Below, one piece after another: positions 36,267 through 44,742 of a DNA stretch of 64,000 nt. Below the pieces are notes generated by a model, which ran no database searches, was not told the origin of the DNA, and was given only the letters and a program-made list of their open reading frames with translations. The position numbers and the translations under genes were made by a program. Origin of the DNA: Paracoccus ravus (GTDB taxonomy: Bacteria > Pseudomonadota > Alphaproteobacteria > Rhodobacterales > Rhodobacteraceae); the NCBI RefSeq assembly GCF_004522175.1, contig NZ_SDEB01000013.1, forward strand, positions 50,283 to 114,282, written 5' to 3'. Numbering within the stretch: position 1 is the stretch's first letter; each line of letters opens with the position of its first letter.

Positions 36267-37484
36267 ATGCGGATTGCGGTTCTCGGCGGTGATGGGTTCG
36301 TGGGATGGCCCACGGCGCTTCATCTCTCGGATCTGGGCCATGAGGTCCATATTCTCGACAATCTCTCGCGCCGCTGGATCGATACCGAACTGGGCGTGCA
36401 ATCGCTGACGCCGATGGATTCCATCCAAGAGCGCTGCCGCATCTGGCATCAGGAAACCGGCCGCAAGATCCATTTCCACCTGCTGAACCTTGCCACCGAA
36501 TACGAGCGGCTCAAGCAATGGCTCGCCGACACGCGCCCCGGCGCGGTCATCCATTTCGCTGAGCAGCGCGCCGCGCCCTATTCGATGAAAACGGACCGCC
36601 ACAAGGTCTATACCGTCAACAACAACACCAATGCGACGCATAACCTGCTCGCGGCCCTTGTTGAAACCGGCATCGACGCGCATCTGGTCCATCTCGGCAC
36701 GATGGGGGTTTACGGCTATTCCTCGGTCGGCGCGCCCATCCCCGAGGGCTATCTCGATGTCCAGATCGAGACGCCCACCGGCCCGCGCGGTCAGCAGATC
36801 CTTTATCCGACGCGGCCCGGCTCGGTCTATCACATGACCAAGAGCCTCGATCAGATCCTGTTCCAGTTCTATGCCCAGAATGACGGGCTGCGGATCACCG
36901 ACCTGCATCAGGGCATCGTCTGGGGCACCCATACCGACCAGACCCGCCGCCACGAGCAACTGATCAACCGCTTCGATTATGACGGCGATTACGGCACGGT
37001 GCTGAACCGTTTCCTGATTCAGGCGGCGATCGGCTATCCGCTGACCGTCCACGGCACCGGGGGTCAGACCCGCGCCTTCATCCATATCCAGGACTCGGTG
37101 CGCTGCATCGAACTGGCGCTGCGCGATGCGCCCGCCTCGGGTGAAAGGGTTCGGATCTTCAACCAGATGACCGAAACGCACCGGGTGCGCGACCTGGCGG
37201 AACTGGTCGGCCGTCTGACCGGGGCCGAGGTCGCTTTCCTGCCGAACCCGCGCAAAGAGGCCGAAGAGAACGATCTGATCGTCAAGAACGACCAGTTCCT
37301 TGCGCTTGGGCTGAGGCCGATCACTCTGGCCGAGGGGCTGCTTTCCGAAGTCGTCGAAGTCGCGCGCAAATATGCCCATCGCATCGACCGCTCGCGCGTG
37401 CCTGCCGTCAGCGCATGGACCAAGGACCTCGCCAAGCGCGTCGAGCATGACCCCGAAGGCAAGAGGCTGCGTTCCGTATCGTGA
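36267..37484 (+). CDS. sqdB: UDP-sulfoquinovose synthase
   Basis: 405 aa. Makes UDP-sulfoquinovose from UDP-glucose and sulfite, the head-group donor for sulfolipid SQDG. Short-chain-dehydrogenase-like fold with the SQD1/SqdB signature: GGDGFVGWPTALHLSDLGHEV, RRWIDTELGVQSLTPM, HFAEQRAAPYSM, LGTMGVYGYSS and the catalytic YHMTKSLDQ. AGAGGGGGA ribosome site before the ATG. Overlaps the next gene as GTGA. Rossmann-type paralogues exist, but the QSLTPM and EQRAAPYS blocks are specific. Confidence 0.92.
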   Translation: MRIAVLGGDGFVGWPTALHLSDLGHEVHILDNLSRRWIDTELGVQSLTPMDSIQERCRIWHQETGRKIHFHLLNLATEYERLKQWLADTRPGAVIHFAEQRAAPYSMKTDRHKVYTVNNNTNATHNLLAALVETGIDAHLVHLGTMGVYGYSSVGAPIPEGYLDVQIETPTGPRGQQILYPTRPGSVYHMTKSLDQILFQFYAQNDGLRITDLHQGIVWGTHTDQTRRHEQLINRFDYDGDYGTVLNRFLIQAAIGYPLTVHGTGGQTRAFIHIQDSVRCIELALRDAPASGERVRIFNQMTETHRVRDLAELVGRLTGAEVAFLPNPRKEAEENDLIVKNDQFLALGLRPITLAEGLLSEVVEVARKYAHRIDRSRVPAVSAWTKDLAKRVEHDPEGKRLRSVS

Positions 37485-38323
37485 CGTCCGGCATCCATCT
37501 TGAGGGCAAGGCGCGGTCTGACCGCGCCTTTGTCACGCTTGCGACCAATCCCGATTACGCCATCGGCGCGGCGGCATTGTTCCGCTCGCTGCGCCGGACC
37601 GGGACCGGGGCCGATCTGGTCCTGCTTTATACCGACCTGCCGGACATGACTGTGGATGACTTGCGCGCGCTGGATGTCCGCACGGTTCGGGTCGAACTGC
37701 TGCCGACCTCGGATGCGTTCAACGAATTGCATGCCCGCGCCCGTTTGCATGGCGCGGCCCCCTTCACCAAGGGCGAGAAGCCGCCCTTCCACACGCCCCT
37801 CGACAATTTCGCCAAGCTGCGGCTGTGGCAGCTGGATTACGAGCGCGTGGTCTTCATCGATGCCGATGCGATCGTGCTGCAAAACATCGACCGGCTTTTC
37901 GACTATCCCGAATTCTCGGCAGCCCCGAATGTCTATGAAACTCTGGGCGATTTCCACCGTTTGAACTCTGGCGTCTTTACCGCGAGGCCATCTCAGGCGA
38001 CGTTTCAGGCCATGCTGAAACGCCTCGATCAGCCCGGCGTTTTCTGGCGGCGCACCGATCAGACCTTTCTGGAAAGCTACTTCCCGAACTGGCATGGGCT
38101 GCCGGTTTTCGACAACATGTTGCAGTATGTCTGGCTCAATCTCCCAGATCTATGGCGTTGGCAGGATATCCGCGTGCTGCATTTCCAATATGAGAAACCG
38201 TGGCAGGATCATGCCAAATCCGACCCATTGCGCCTGTTGATAGATTTGTGGAAAGCCCATGCTTCGGACGGGCCGGTTCCCGATCCGCGTGACCTTCCGG
38301 GGCCGGAATGCGGATCGCGCTGA
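37481..38323 (+). CDS. sqdD: Family 8-type glycosyltransferase, SqdD-like
   Basis: 280 aa. Glycogenin-like GT8 enzyme; in Rhodobacter sphaeroides sqdD follows sqdB and is needed for sulfolipid formation, probably transferring sulfoquinovose. Visible: FVTLATNPDYAIGAAALFRSLRRTG at the N-terminus, the DxD motif FIDADAIVL near residue 126, and LNSGVFTARPS. GTG start overlaps the sqdB stop by 4 nt. Name rests on operon position plus fold; the exact acceptor is not known. Confidence 0.8.
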   Translation: MTSGIHLEGKARSDRAFVTLATNPDYAIGAAALFRSLRRTGTGADLVLLYTDLPDMTVDDLRALDVRTVRVELLPTSDAFNELHARARLHGAAPFTKGEKPPFHTPLDNFAKLRLWQLDYERVVFIDADAIVLQNIDRLFDYPEFSAAPNVYETLGDFHRLNSGVFTARPSQATFQAMLKRLDQPGVFWRRTDQTFLESYFPNWHGLPVFDNMLQYVWLNLPDLWRWQDIRVLHFQYEKPWQDHAKSDPLRLLIDLWKAHASDGPVPDPRDLPGPECGSR

Positions 38324-39138
38324 CCGGAGCCTCGGGCCTTGTCGGCCGCTGGATCGCCCGTGCGGCGCTGGCCGCGGGGCATGAGGTCGATCCCCTGCCC
38401 GGCTGGCGTCTGGGCCATACTCCGGACCTGAGTCGCTGCGACGCCCTGATCCATTGCGCCTTCCACCATCTGCCCGGCAAGTATCGAGGCGGCGAGGGAA
38501 CGGACCGCGCAGGTTTCATCCGCGCCAATCTCGACGGTTCGCAGGCATTGTTTCACGTGGCACGGGGTCAGGGCGTCGGGCGAGTGATCTTCATGTCCTC
38601 GCGCGCGGTCCATGACGGCCACCCGGCGGGGACCGAGCTTGCCGACGGCCTCGCCCCCGCGCCCACCAGCCTTTACGGCGAGGTCAAGGCACAGGCCGAG
38701 GCTCAGCTTGCCGCCCTTGCCGCCCCCGGTTTCCGCACCGCCAGCCTGCGCCCGACCGGCGTCTTCGGTCCCGGCCAGCCGCAGAAATGGGCGGGGCTGA
38801 TCCGGGATTTTCTGGACGGACACCCCGTCCCCTCGCGCGTCGCGACCGAGGTGCATGGCGCGGATCTGGGCGAGGCCGCGATGCTGGTCCTTGCCGACCC
38901 TCAGATGTCGGGCAGCTACAATGTCGGCGACCTGATCCTTGACCATCACGAGCTTCTCTCGGGCATCGCGGTCCTGACCGGCAGCCACCACCAGCCGCCC
39001 GCCCGCGCCGATGCCAGCCTGCTGCGCGTGCCGCTCTGCGCAAGGCTGCTCGATCTGGGATGGCGACCGGATGGGCTTGCGCGTCTGCATGCGGACCTGC
39101 AAAGCATCCTGCGCGACGCCACAGGAGAAGACGCATGA
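38308..39138 (+). CDS. sqdC: NAD(P)-dependent epimerase/dehydratase-like protein, possible SqdC
   Basis: 276 aa. Rossmann nucleotide-binding GASGLVGRWIARAAL at residues about 6-20, SSRAVHDGH and a degenerate YxxxK region (YGEVKAQAEAQ) of the extended short-chain dehydrogenase class. In R. sphaeroides the third gene of sqdBDC is needed to complete SQDG, mutants accumulating sulfoquinovosyl-dihydroxyacetone, which fits a reductase role. The name is by position and fold. Overlaps sqdD by 16 nt and the next gene by 4 nt. A near-parS 13/16 match at 38549-38564 is probably coding coincidence. Confidence 0.65.
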   Translation: MRIALTGASGLVGRWIARAALAAGHEVDPLPGWRLGHTPDLSRCDALIHCAFHHLPGKYRGGEGTDRAGFIRANLDGSQALFHVARGQGVGRVIFMSSRAVHDGHPAGTELADGLAPAPTSLYGEVKAQAEAQLAALAAPGFRTASLRPTGVFGPGQPQKWAGLIRDFLDGHPVPSRVATEVHGADLGEAAMLVLADPQMSGSYNVGDLILDHHELLSGIAVLTGSHHQPPARADASLLRVPLCARLLDLGWRPDGLARLHADLQSILRDATGEDA

Positions 39139-39593
39139 CAAAGGTCGATTACACCGAACTCGCCCAGACCATCCGCAGCCTGACGCATGGCGAAACCGAC
39201 GAGGTCGCGCTGATGGCGACGCTGGCCTGCGAGATTCACCACGCCGACGATCGCTTCGACTGGACCGGATTCTACCGCGTGACCGAGCCGGAGCTTCTGA
39301 AAATCGGTCCCTATCAGGGCGGGCATGGCTGCCTCGTCATCCCCTTCTCGCGCGGTGTCTGCGGGGCGGCGGCTCGCACGCGTCAGACCCAGCTTGTCCC
39401 CGATGTCGAGGCCTTCCCCGGCCATATCGCCTGCGCCAGCTCGACCCGCTCGGAACTGGTCCTGCCGGTCTTTGCCGCGGGCGAGCGCCTGATCGGCGTT
39501 CTTGACATCGACAGCAACCAACCCGACGCTTTCACCCAGGAAGATGCAGACCGCCTGCAGGAGATCCTGGATGAAACCTTCGGACGTCACTGA
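39135..39593 (+). CDS. GAF-domain free methionine-(R)-sulfoxide reductase
   Basis: 152 aa. fRMsr (YebR/MsrC-type) enzyme reducing free Met-R-sulfoxide. GAF fold with the catalytic cysteine set: GCLVIPFSRGVCGAA and HIACASSTRSELV, plus WTGFYRV and GVLDIDSNQPDAF. The three Cys that cycle with thioredoxin in the family are all present. ATG overlaps the sqdC stop (ATGA). Its 3' end overlaps the next gene by 23 nt. Confidence 0.85.
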   Translation: MTKVDYTELAQTIRSLTHGETDEVALMATLACEIHHADDRFDWTGFYRVTEPELLKIGPYQGGHGCLVIPFSRGVCGAAARTRQTQLVPDVEAFPGHIACASSTRSELVLPVFAAGERLIGVLDIDSNQPDAFTQEDADRLQEILDETFGRH

Positions 39594-39966
39594 GTTCACC
39601 GGTCATTGCCTCTGCGGCAAGATCCGCTTTCACGGCACTTATGACGACAGCCATGGGCTGAACGCCTGCCATTGCAGCCAATGCAGGCGTTGGTCCGGTC
39701 ATGTCTGGGCCGCGATCCTGCCGAAGTCGATGCAGATCGAGGGCGAGCCCAAATGGTATCGCGCCTCGGATTTCGCGCGGCGGGGTTTCTGCCAGGATTG
39801 CGGCTCGTCGCTGTTCTGGCAGCGCGATGGCTCGGACATCATCGATGTCGCGGCGGGTGCGCTGGACAGCCCGACCGGGCTGCAGTTGCTCGGCCATATC
39901 TTCGTCGCCGACAAGGGCGATTATTACGAGATCAAGGACGGCCTGCCACAGGATCCGGCGGAATGA
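39571..39966 (+). CDS. GFA-domain (CENP-V/GFA) zinc protein, copy 1
   Basis: 131 aa. Short glutathione-dependent formaldehyde-activating-fold protein: zinc/cysteine pattern HCLCGKI, CHCSQCRRWSGH and CQDCGSSLFW. Members of this small class are of unknown function; formaldehyde activation is not implied. ATG at 39571 overlaps the preceding gene by 23 nt. Clearly related to the following gene; both look like a tandem duplication. Confidence 0.85.
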   Translation: MKPSDVTEFTGHCLCGKIRFHGTYDDSHGLNACHCSQCRRWSGHVWAAILPKSMQIEGEPKWYRASDFARRGFCQDCGSSLFWQRDGSDIIDVAAGALDSPTGLQLLGHIFVADKGDYYEIKDGLPQDPAE

Positions 39967-40319
39967 AGGGGTCGGGTCGCTGCCTGTGTGGGGCGGTGGC
40001 CTTCACCGTCGCGACCCGCGCCCATACAGCGCATGAATGCCATTGCAGCCAGTGCCGCAACTGGTCGGGGCATGTCTGGGCCTATGTGACCATGCGCTGG
40101 GATGAGATCGCCTTTACCCGCGACAACGGCCTGCGCTGGTATAGCCATACGCCCAAGGCGCAGCGGGGTTTTTGCGGTGAATGCGGCTCGACGCTGTTCT
40201 GGCGGCGGAACGGTGCGGCAAAGGTTGACGTTTCCGCCGGTGCGTTTGATATGCCCACAGGGCTAAGGCTGGGTGCGCCCTCCTTCCCCGAGAACCACGG
40301 CGATTATTACGGGCTCTGA
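39963..40319 (+). CDS. GFA-domain (CENP-V/GFA) zinc protein, copy 2
   Basis: 118 aa. Same domain and Cys layout as the preceding gene: RCLCGAV, CHCSQCRNWSGHVWAYV and CGECGSTLFWRRNG, then SAGAFDMPTGL and a C-terminal ENHGDYYGL. Compared with copy 1 it shares CHCSQCR-WSGHVWA, RGFC--CGS-LFW and GA-D-PTGL, so divergence is substantial. ATGA overlap with copy 1 indicates translational coupling. Confidence 0.85.
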   Translation: MKGSGRCLCGAVAFTVATRAHTAHECHCSQCRNWSGHVWAYVTMRWDEIAFTRDNGLRWYSHTPKAQRGFCGECGSTLFWRRNGAAKVDVSAGAFDMPTGLRLGAPSFPENHGDYYGL

Positions 40320-40321
40320 CC

Positions 40322-40948
40322 ATGATCTGGGATACGATTGCCAATTTTCCGGCTCAGCAATTGCTGGCCTTCATGGCCGGAGCGTTGGTGCTGAATTTCG
40401 CGCCGGGGCAGGATGTGTTCTTTGCCAGCGCCTGCGGCATCCAGAGCGGGCCGCGCGCCGGGGCGCTCGCGGGCTTCGGCGTCGGTCTGGGCGTGATCTG
40501 CCATGTCGTCATGGCGACGATCGGGCTTGGCGCGCTGGTCGCCGCCCATCCCGAGGCGCTGGTCGCGATCAAATTCGCGGGCGCGGGTTACCTGCTCTGG
40601 CTCGCCTATAAAAGCTGGACCGCCGGCGAGATCGACCCCACCGCCCGCGCGGCATCGAGCACGTGGAATATCATCCGGCGCGGTGCGCTCTCGAATCTCT
40701 TGAACCCCAAGCCGGTCCTGTTCCTGCTGGCCTTCCTGCCGCAATTCACAAGGCCGGAATTCGGCCCAATCTGGCAGCAGATCCTTGGGCTGGGGCTGAT
40801 GTTCACGGTTTCGGGCACGCTTGTCACGATGGGCTATGGCGTGGTCGCGGGCTATGCCGGTCAGGTCATCGGCAAGCGGCTTGGCATCGTGAACCGCATC
40901 GCCGCGGTGATGTTTGCGGCGCTTGCGCTGCGGCTGGTCACCAAATGA
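40322..40948 (+). CDS. LysE/RhtB-family amino-acid exporter
   Basis: 208 aa, about six membrane helices. Exports amino acids or similar metabolites; substrate not predictable. Typical N-terminal FMAGALVLNFAPGQDVFFASACGIQSGPRAGALAGFGVGLG block and a central SNLLNPKPVLFLLAFLPQF. Starts 2 nt after the second GFA-domain gene and overlaps rluA by 4 nt. Confidence 0.9.
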   Translation: MIWDTIANFPAQQLLAFMAGALVLNFAPGQDVFFASACGIQSGPRAGALAGFGVGLGVICHVVMATIGLGALVAAHPEALVAIKFAGAGYLLWLAYKSWTAGEIDPTARAASSTWNIIRRGALSNLLNPKPVLFLLAFLPQFTRPEFGPIWQQILGLGLMFTVSGTLVTMGYGVVAGYAGQVIGKRLGIVNRIAAVMFAALALRLVTK

Positions 40949-41592
40949 GCTTTGTTTACCAGCCTACGGACGAGCAGCCCGAGGTCCTGCATGCCGATCA
41001 CGAGGTGCTGGTCGTCAGCAAGCCCCCGGGCCTGCTCTCCGTGCCGGGCCGGGGCGAGGATCGCACCGATTGTCTGATCGAGCGGTTGCGCGGCGCCTTT
41101 CCGACCGTGCTGCTGGTGCATCGGCTGGACATGGACACCTCGGGGGTCATGGTCTTTGGCCTGACACCTCATGCCCAGAGGAATCTCTCGAAGCAGTTCG
41201 AGGATCGCAAGACCAAGAAGACCTATATCGCCCGGCTTTGGGGCCGCATGTCCGAGAAATCCGGCAAGGTCGATTTGCCGCTGATCGTCGATTGGCCGAA
41301 CCGCCCTCGCCAGATGGTTTGCCACGAGACCGGACGCCCGGCTCAGACCGATTGGCGGGTGATCCGGGCAAATGACAGCGAAACCCGCGTCCGCCTGTCG
41401 CCCGTGACCGGCCGCAGCCACCAGTTGCGCGTCCACATGGCCTCGCTGGGTCACCCGATCCTTGGCGATCCGCTTTACGCGAGTGGCGCGGCCGCCGATT
41501 TCCCGCGCCTGATGCTGCATGCCGAGAGCCTGCGCTTCAAGCACCCCGAGACCGGGGTCATGCAGAGCTTTACCGCTCCGGCACCCTTCTGA
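40945..41592 (+). CDS. rluA: Pseudouridine synthase RluA (tRNA U32 / 23S rRNA U746 type)
   Basis: 215 aa, close to E. coli RluA (219). Converts uridine to pseudouridine. Catalytic HRLDMDTSGVMVF with the Asp, KTKKTYIARLWG and the C-terminal PVTGRSHQLRVHMASLGHPILGDPLY. No S4 domain, which fits RluA rather than RluC/D. ATG overlaps the lysE-like stop (ATGA). Last gene of the long compact run from sqdB. Confidence 0.93.
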   Translation: MSFVYQPTDEQPEVLHADHEVLVVSKPPGLLSVPGRGEDRTDCLIERLRGAFPTVLLVHRLDMDTSGVMVFGLTPHAQRNLSKQFEDRKTKKTYIARLWGRMSEKSGKVDLPLIVDWPNRPRQMVCHETGRPAQTDWRVIRANDSETRVRLSPVTGRSHQLRVHMASLGHPILGDPLYASGAAADFPRLMLHAESLRFKHPETGVMQSFTAPAPF

Positions 41593-41672
41593 GCACCTCA
41601 CGACGGTTTCACTAAGGGAATCGCGGAAACTGGATTATGTTCAGCCTCATCAACCAGATGGAGAGCGGGATC

Positions 41673-42599
41673 ATGACCAAGACCGGAATCAGCCGTCGCA
41701 ATGCCATGAAGCTTGGGGGTGCGCTGCCTGCGCTGATCGCTCTGCCCGCAGCGGCGCAGACCGCCGCGCCTGCGGCTGCGGCCGAGGGCAAGGCCCACAC
41801 CATCAAACTGGGAAATTTTCAGGTCTCGACCCTGCTTGGCGGCACGAATATGCGCGAAAAGCCGATCGAAACCTTTGGTTTGAACGCCGATCCGTCGGAA
41901 TGGGCACTGCTGAGCGAGGCGAATTTCCTGCCCGCCGAGAAGGCCGGAAACTCTTTCACCATGACACTGGTCAAGACGCCCGAAGCTCTGGCGATCTTTG
42001 ACACCGGCATGGTGCCGGATGTGACAGTGGCTGCGCTTGCGGCGGCGGGCTATGCGCCGGGCGATGTCACCCATGTCATCCTGACCCATATGCATGGCGA
42101 CCATATCAGCGGTTTGACCAAGGACGGCGCGCCGGTCTTTCCCAATGCGACGCTGATTGCCCCCAAGGCCGAGGCCGAATATTGGGCTGCCAATCCGGGC
42201 GATCCCTACAAGACACATGTCGCGCCGCTGATCGACAAGGCGACCCTGATCGAGGATCGCGCCGAGGTCCTGCCCGGTATCCATGCCATCGCAGCACCCG
42301 GTCACACGCCCGGCCACATGACCTATCTGCTGGAAAGCGACGGTGCGCGCTTGATGATCACCGCCGACAGCTTCAACCATTACGTCTATTCGGTGCAGCG
42401 CCCCGAATGGCATGTGCGATTTGACGTGGACAAGGATATGGGCTCCGAGACCCGCAAGAAGGTTCTGGCGCGTCTGGCCGAGGAGCGCATTCCCTTTGTC
42501 GGCTATCACATGCCCTATCCCGCGCTTGGCTATATCGCGCCCGGCGACGGTGAGGGCCATTTCCGCTATGTTCCCGCGACCTATCAGTTCGCGGGCTAG
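41673..42599 (+). CDS. Tat-exported metallo-beta-lactamase-fold hydrolase
   Basis: 308 aa. Tat signal SRRNAMKLGGALPALIALPAAA (residues about 7-28), then an MBL core: metal ligands HMHGDH (about residues 145-150), GHTPGH and TADSFNH. Broad family includes lactonases, glyoxalases and arylsulfatase-like enzymes; substrate is unknown. ATG at 41673 puts the twin arginines at residues 8-9; an upstream ATG at 41637 adds 12 residues. Stop is followed after 18 nt by a strong hairpin. Confidence 0.85.
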   Translation: MTKTGISRRNAMKLGGALPALIALPAAAQTAAPAAAAEGKAHTIKLGNFQVSTLLGGTNMREKPIETFGLNADPSEWALLSEANFLPAEKAGNSFTMTLVKTPEALAIFDTGMVPDVTVAALAAAGYAPGDVTHVILTHMHGDHISGLTKDGAPVFPNATLIAPKAEAEYWAANPGDPYKTHVAPLIDKATLIEDRAEVLPGIHAIAAPGHTPGHMTYLLESDGARLMITADSFNHYVYSVQRPEWHVRFDVDKDMGSETRKKVLARLAEERIPFVGYHMPYPALGYIAPGDGEGHFRYVPATYQFAG

Positions 42600-42616
42600 A
42601 AGGGCCAGACTATGGT

Positions 42617-42659
42617 CCCTTGCTGCCAGATGCATTAGGTGCATCAGAGGTAGCAAGGG
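42617..42659 (+). promoter_or_regulatory. Two-tier stem-loop covering the ribosome site of the next gene
   Basis: Outer 11 bp (CCCTTGCTGCC with GGTAGCAAGGG, one G-U), a small 1/3 internal loop, and inner 6 bp (GATGCA with TGCATC) closing a TTAGG loop. The right arm includes AAGG of the AAGGGG ribosome site, 8 nt before the GTG start at 42669. There is no T-run, so it is not an ordinary intrinsic terminator. Could also be a 3' stabiliser of the upstream message. Confidence 0.65.
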
Positions 42660-42668
42660 GCAGGCAGC

Positions 42669-43088
42669 GTGGCGGAACTTGATCCCAAGGCGTTTCTGGG
42701 CAATTGGCGCGTCAGGCGGCGCATCTCTGACGCCGCGACGGGCTGGATATCGCTCTTTCGGGGTCAGGCCGAGATCACGCCGACCTCATTCTTTGAGGAA
42801 GGCACGATCCGCTTTCGCGACCAGACCTTTCCAGCCGAGCGCCGTTATTTGCTGGATTGGCAGCCGAGCGAGTTGGTGATCCGCCGCCCGGATGGTTCGT
42901 TCTTCATCGCGCTCACGCCCAACCCGCAGCAGCAGGTGACGCATCATTGCGGCGACGATCTTTATCAAGGGCGCTTCCTGTTCTCGGGCCATGCCTGGGT
43001 CGAGATCTGGGAGGTTACTGGCCCGCGCAAGAACTATTGCAGCATCAGCCATTACAGCCGTCTACCCGCGTCCGGGCACGCAGGCTAG
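42669..43088 (+). CDS. DUF6314-family protein
   Basis: 139 aa, GTG start. No known function. The family pattern is an N-terminal FLGNWRVRRRISDAATG strand-turn, RYLLDWQPSELVIRRPDGSFF, HHCGDDLYQGRF and a C-terminal WEVTGPRKNYCSISHYSR; a compact lipocalin-like beta fold is likely. The start is supported by the AAGGGG at 8 nt, inside a stable hairpin. Convergent with truB (3-nt gap). Names in other genomes vary; identity is from pattern only. Confidence 0.75.
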   Translation: MAELDPKAFLGNWRVRRRISDAATGWISLFRGQAEITPTSFFEEGTIRFRDQTFPAERRYLLDWQPSELVIRRPDGSFFIALTPNPQQQVTHHCGDDLYQGRFLFSGHAWVEIWEVTGPRKNYCSISHYSRLPASGHAG

Positions 43089-43091
43089 GGG

Positions 43092-43985
43092 TCACAGATT
43101 GAAGACCCGGCTCGGCTGGACCTCGCCCGACATATAGCGGCCAATGCACAAGGCGCGGCCATTGCGGCTGACCCAGACCTCCGACCCGAATTCGGCATGG
43201 CCCAGAACCTGACCGGGATTGCCGTTCAGGATACGGGTCTCACCGATTTCCGTGGCCTGCATCTCGGGCAGGTCGGCCAAAGCGGATTGCAGGGGCAGCA
43301 AAGCGGCCTCGATCTCGGCCTGATTGGCGCGGTCGATGCGGTCGAAGCTGATACCTTGTTCGGCCTCGAATGGCCCCGACCAGATCCGGCGCAGGTGATC
43401 GACATGGCCAAGGCAGCCAAGCGCGCGGCCCAGATCGCGGGCGATCGAGCGGACATAGCCACCCTTGCCGCAGACCATGCGCAACTCGGCGCTGTGCTCC
43501 GTGGTGGACAGCAGTTCCAGCGACTCGACCCAAAGCGGACGCGCGGCCAGTTCGACCACCTCGCCCTCGCGCGCCAGATCATAGGCGCGGGCGCCATCGA
43601 CCTTTACCGCCGAGACGGCGGGCGGAACCTGCATGATATCGCCGATGAACTCGCCCAGAACCGCGCGGATCGCATCGGCATCGGGGCGGACGTCGCTGGT
43701 CTTGACCACCTGACCAGAGGCGTCGTCAGTGCTGGTTTCCGCCCCCCAGTTCACCGTGAAATCATAGGCTTTCAGCGCATTGGTCAGGATCGGCACGGTC
43801 TTGGTGGCCTCGCCCAGAGCAATCGCCAGCACGCCCGTCGCATCGGGGTCCAGCGTCCCGGCATGGCCCGCCTTTTTCGCGTCCAGCGCCCAGCGGACTT
43901 TGCCCACCACATCGGTCGAGCCCACGCCTGCGGGCTTGTCCACGATCAGCCAACCGTGGATCTCGCGTCCGTTTTTCCGCGCCAT
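43092..43985 (-). CDS. truB: tRNA pseudouridine(55) synthase TruB
   Basis: 297 aa. Makes pseudouridine 55 in the T-loop of tRNAs. [17 protein letters not shown], catalytic [22 protein letters not shown], and [12 protein letters not shown] blocks are all clear. ATG at 43985 gives the usual N-terminus. Directly follows the DUF2233 gene (1-nt gap) and rbfA, a ribosome/tRNA maturation run with one unexpected member. Confidence 0.96.
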   Translation of the reverse strand: MARKNGREIHGWLIVDKPAGVGSTDVVGKVRWALDAKKAGHAGTLDPDATGVLAIALGEATKTVPILTNALKAYDFTVNWGAETSTDDASGQVVKTSDVRPDADAIRAVLGEFIGDIMQVPPAVSAVKVDGARAYDLAREGEVVELAARPLWVESLELLSTTEHSAELRMVCGKGGYVRSIARDLGRALGCLGHVDHLRRIWSGPFEAEQGISFDRIDRANQAEIEAALLPLQSALADLPEMQATEIGETRILNGNPGQVLGHAEFGSEVWVSRNGRALCIGRYMSGEVQPSRVFNL

Positions 43986-43986
43986 G

Positions 43987-44742
43987 TCAGTTCTTTCCCG
44001 TATATCCGATGATCGGCCCGAGCCGCCGCCCGAAATCCGAGCGCCGCATCTCGGGCGAATAAAGCCGCGAGATCGAGCCGTCGAAGTAAAGCGCATCCCG
44101 CGCGCCAAGGCCGTCTTTGAACAGCCGGCCAAATTCGTGGAAGGTCACCGCCCGGTCCGAGATCGCGAACCATGCCGTCTGCCCATCGGGCGAGACGCCG
44201 ACCCCATTCCGAATGTAGCGGCTGTCGCTATCGACCAGAAAACGCGGGTGCAATTTGCCGTCGATGACCAGCATCGGCCCCGATTGCGTGGCGATGCGGC
44301 ATTGCGGCGCCGCCGCCTTGAAGGCGCGGCTTTCAACGACCTGATAGGGCCGCTTACCGCCCGTGCAGAAAACGCCATTCGGCAGCATCCCGAAATTCCC
44401 GCCGCCGCCTGCGGTGACAAGGTCATGTTCCTTGTTGCCATCGCTGATATACAGACCGACCGGCGAGTAATCCTCGTGATACATGCCCGCATTCATGGCG
44501 AAACCCAGAACTTCATCTGCGCCAAGCGTTTTGCGGACCGAGTAGAAATCGCCCAGCACGCGGCCATCGGCATCGTTCAGCCACAGCTTCAGCCCCGGCT
44601 CTTGCCGGGCGTCGAGCGTGCAGATGACATAGCCCTGACCGTCGAAGTCGCGCTTTTCGCAGATCCCGGCCATCGCGGGCAGGGTCATTGCGACCAGCGC
44701 ACCAAGGGCAAGGCCAAGGCGACGCTTCAGATCAATCCTCAT
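43987..44742 (-). CDS. DUF2233/phosphodiester glycosidase-domain exported protein
   Basis: 251 aa. N-terminal signal peptide [20 protein letters not shown]. Then the NAGPA-like (phosphodiester glycosidase) domain: [65 protein letters not shown] and [12 protein letters not shown], all conserved. Probably periplasmic; substrate unknown. Inserted between rbfA (11-nt overlap) and truB, so it is cotranscribed with translation genes although its role is unrelated. Confidence 0.85.
   Translation of the reverse strand: MRIDLKRRLGLALGALVAMTLPAMAGICEKRDFDGQGYVICTLDARQEPGLKLWLNDADGRVLGDFYSVRKTLGADEVLGFAMNAGMYHEDYSPVGLYISDGNKEHDLVTAGGGGNFGMLPNGVFCTGGKRPYQVVESRAFKAAAPQCRIATQSGPMLVIDGKLHPRFLVDSDSRYIRNGVGVSPDGQTAWFAISDRAVTFHEFGRLFKDGLGARDALYFDGSISRLYSPEMRRSDFGRRLGPIIGYTGKN

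Noticed and set aside
38549..38564. Possible third parS (TGTTTCACGTGGCACG)
   Set aside because: Only 13/16 and encodes part of a normal epimerase helix; 24 kb from the candidate origin. A coding coincidence is more likely.
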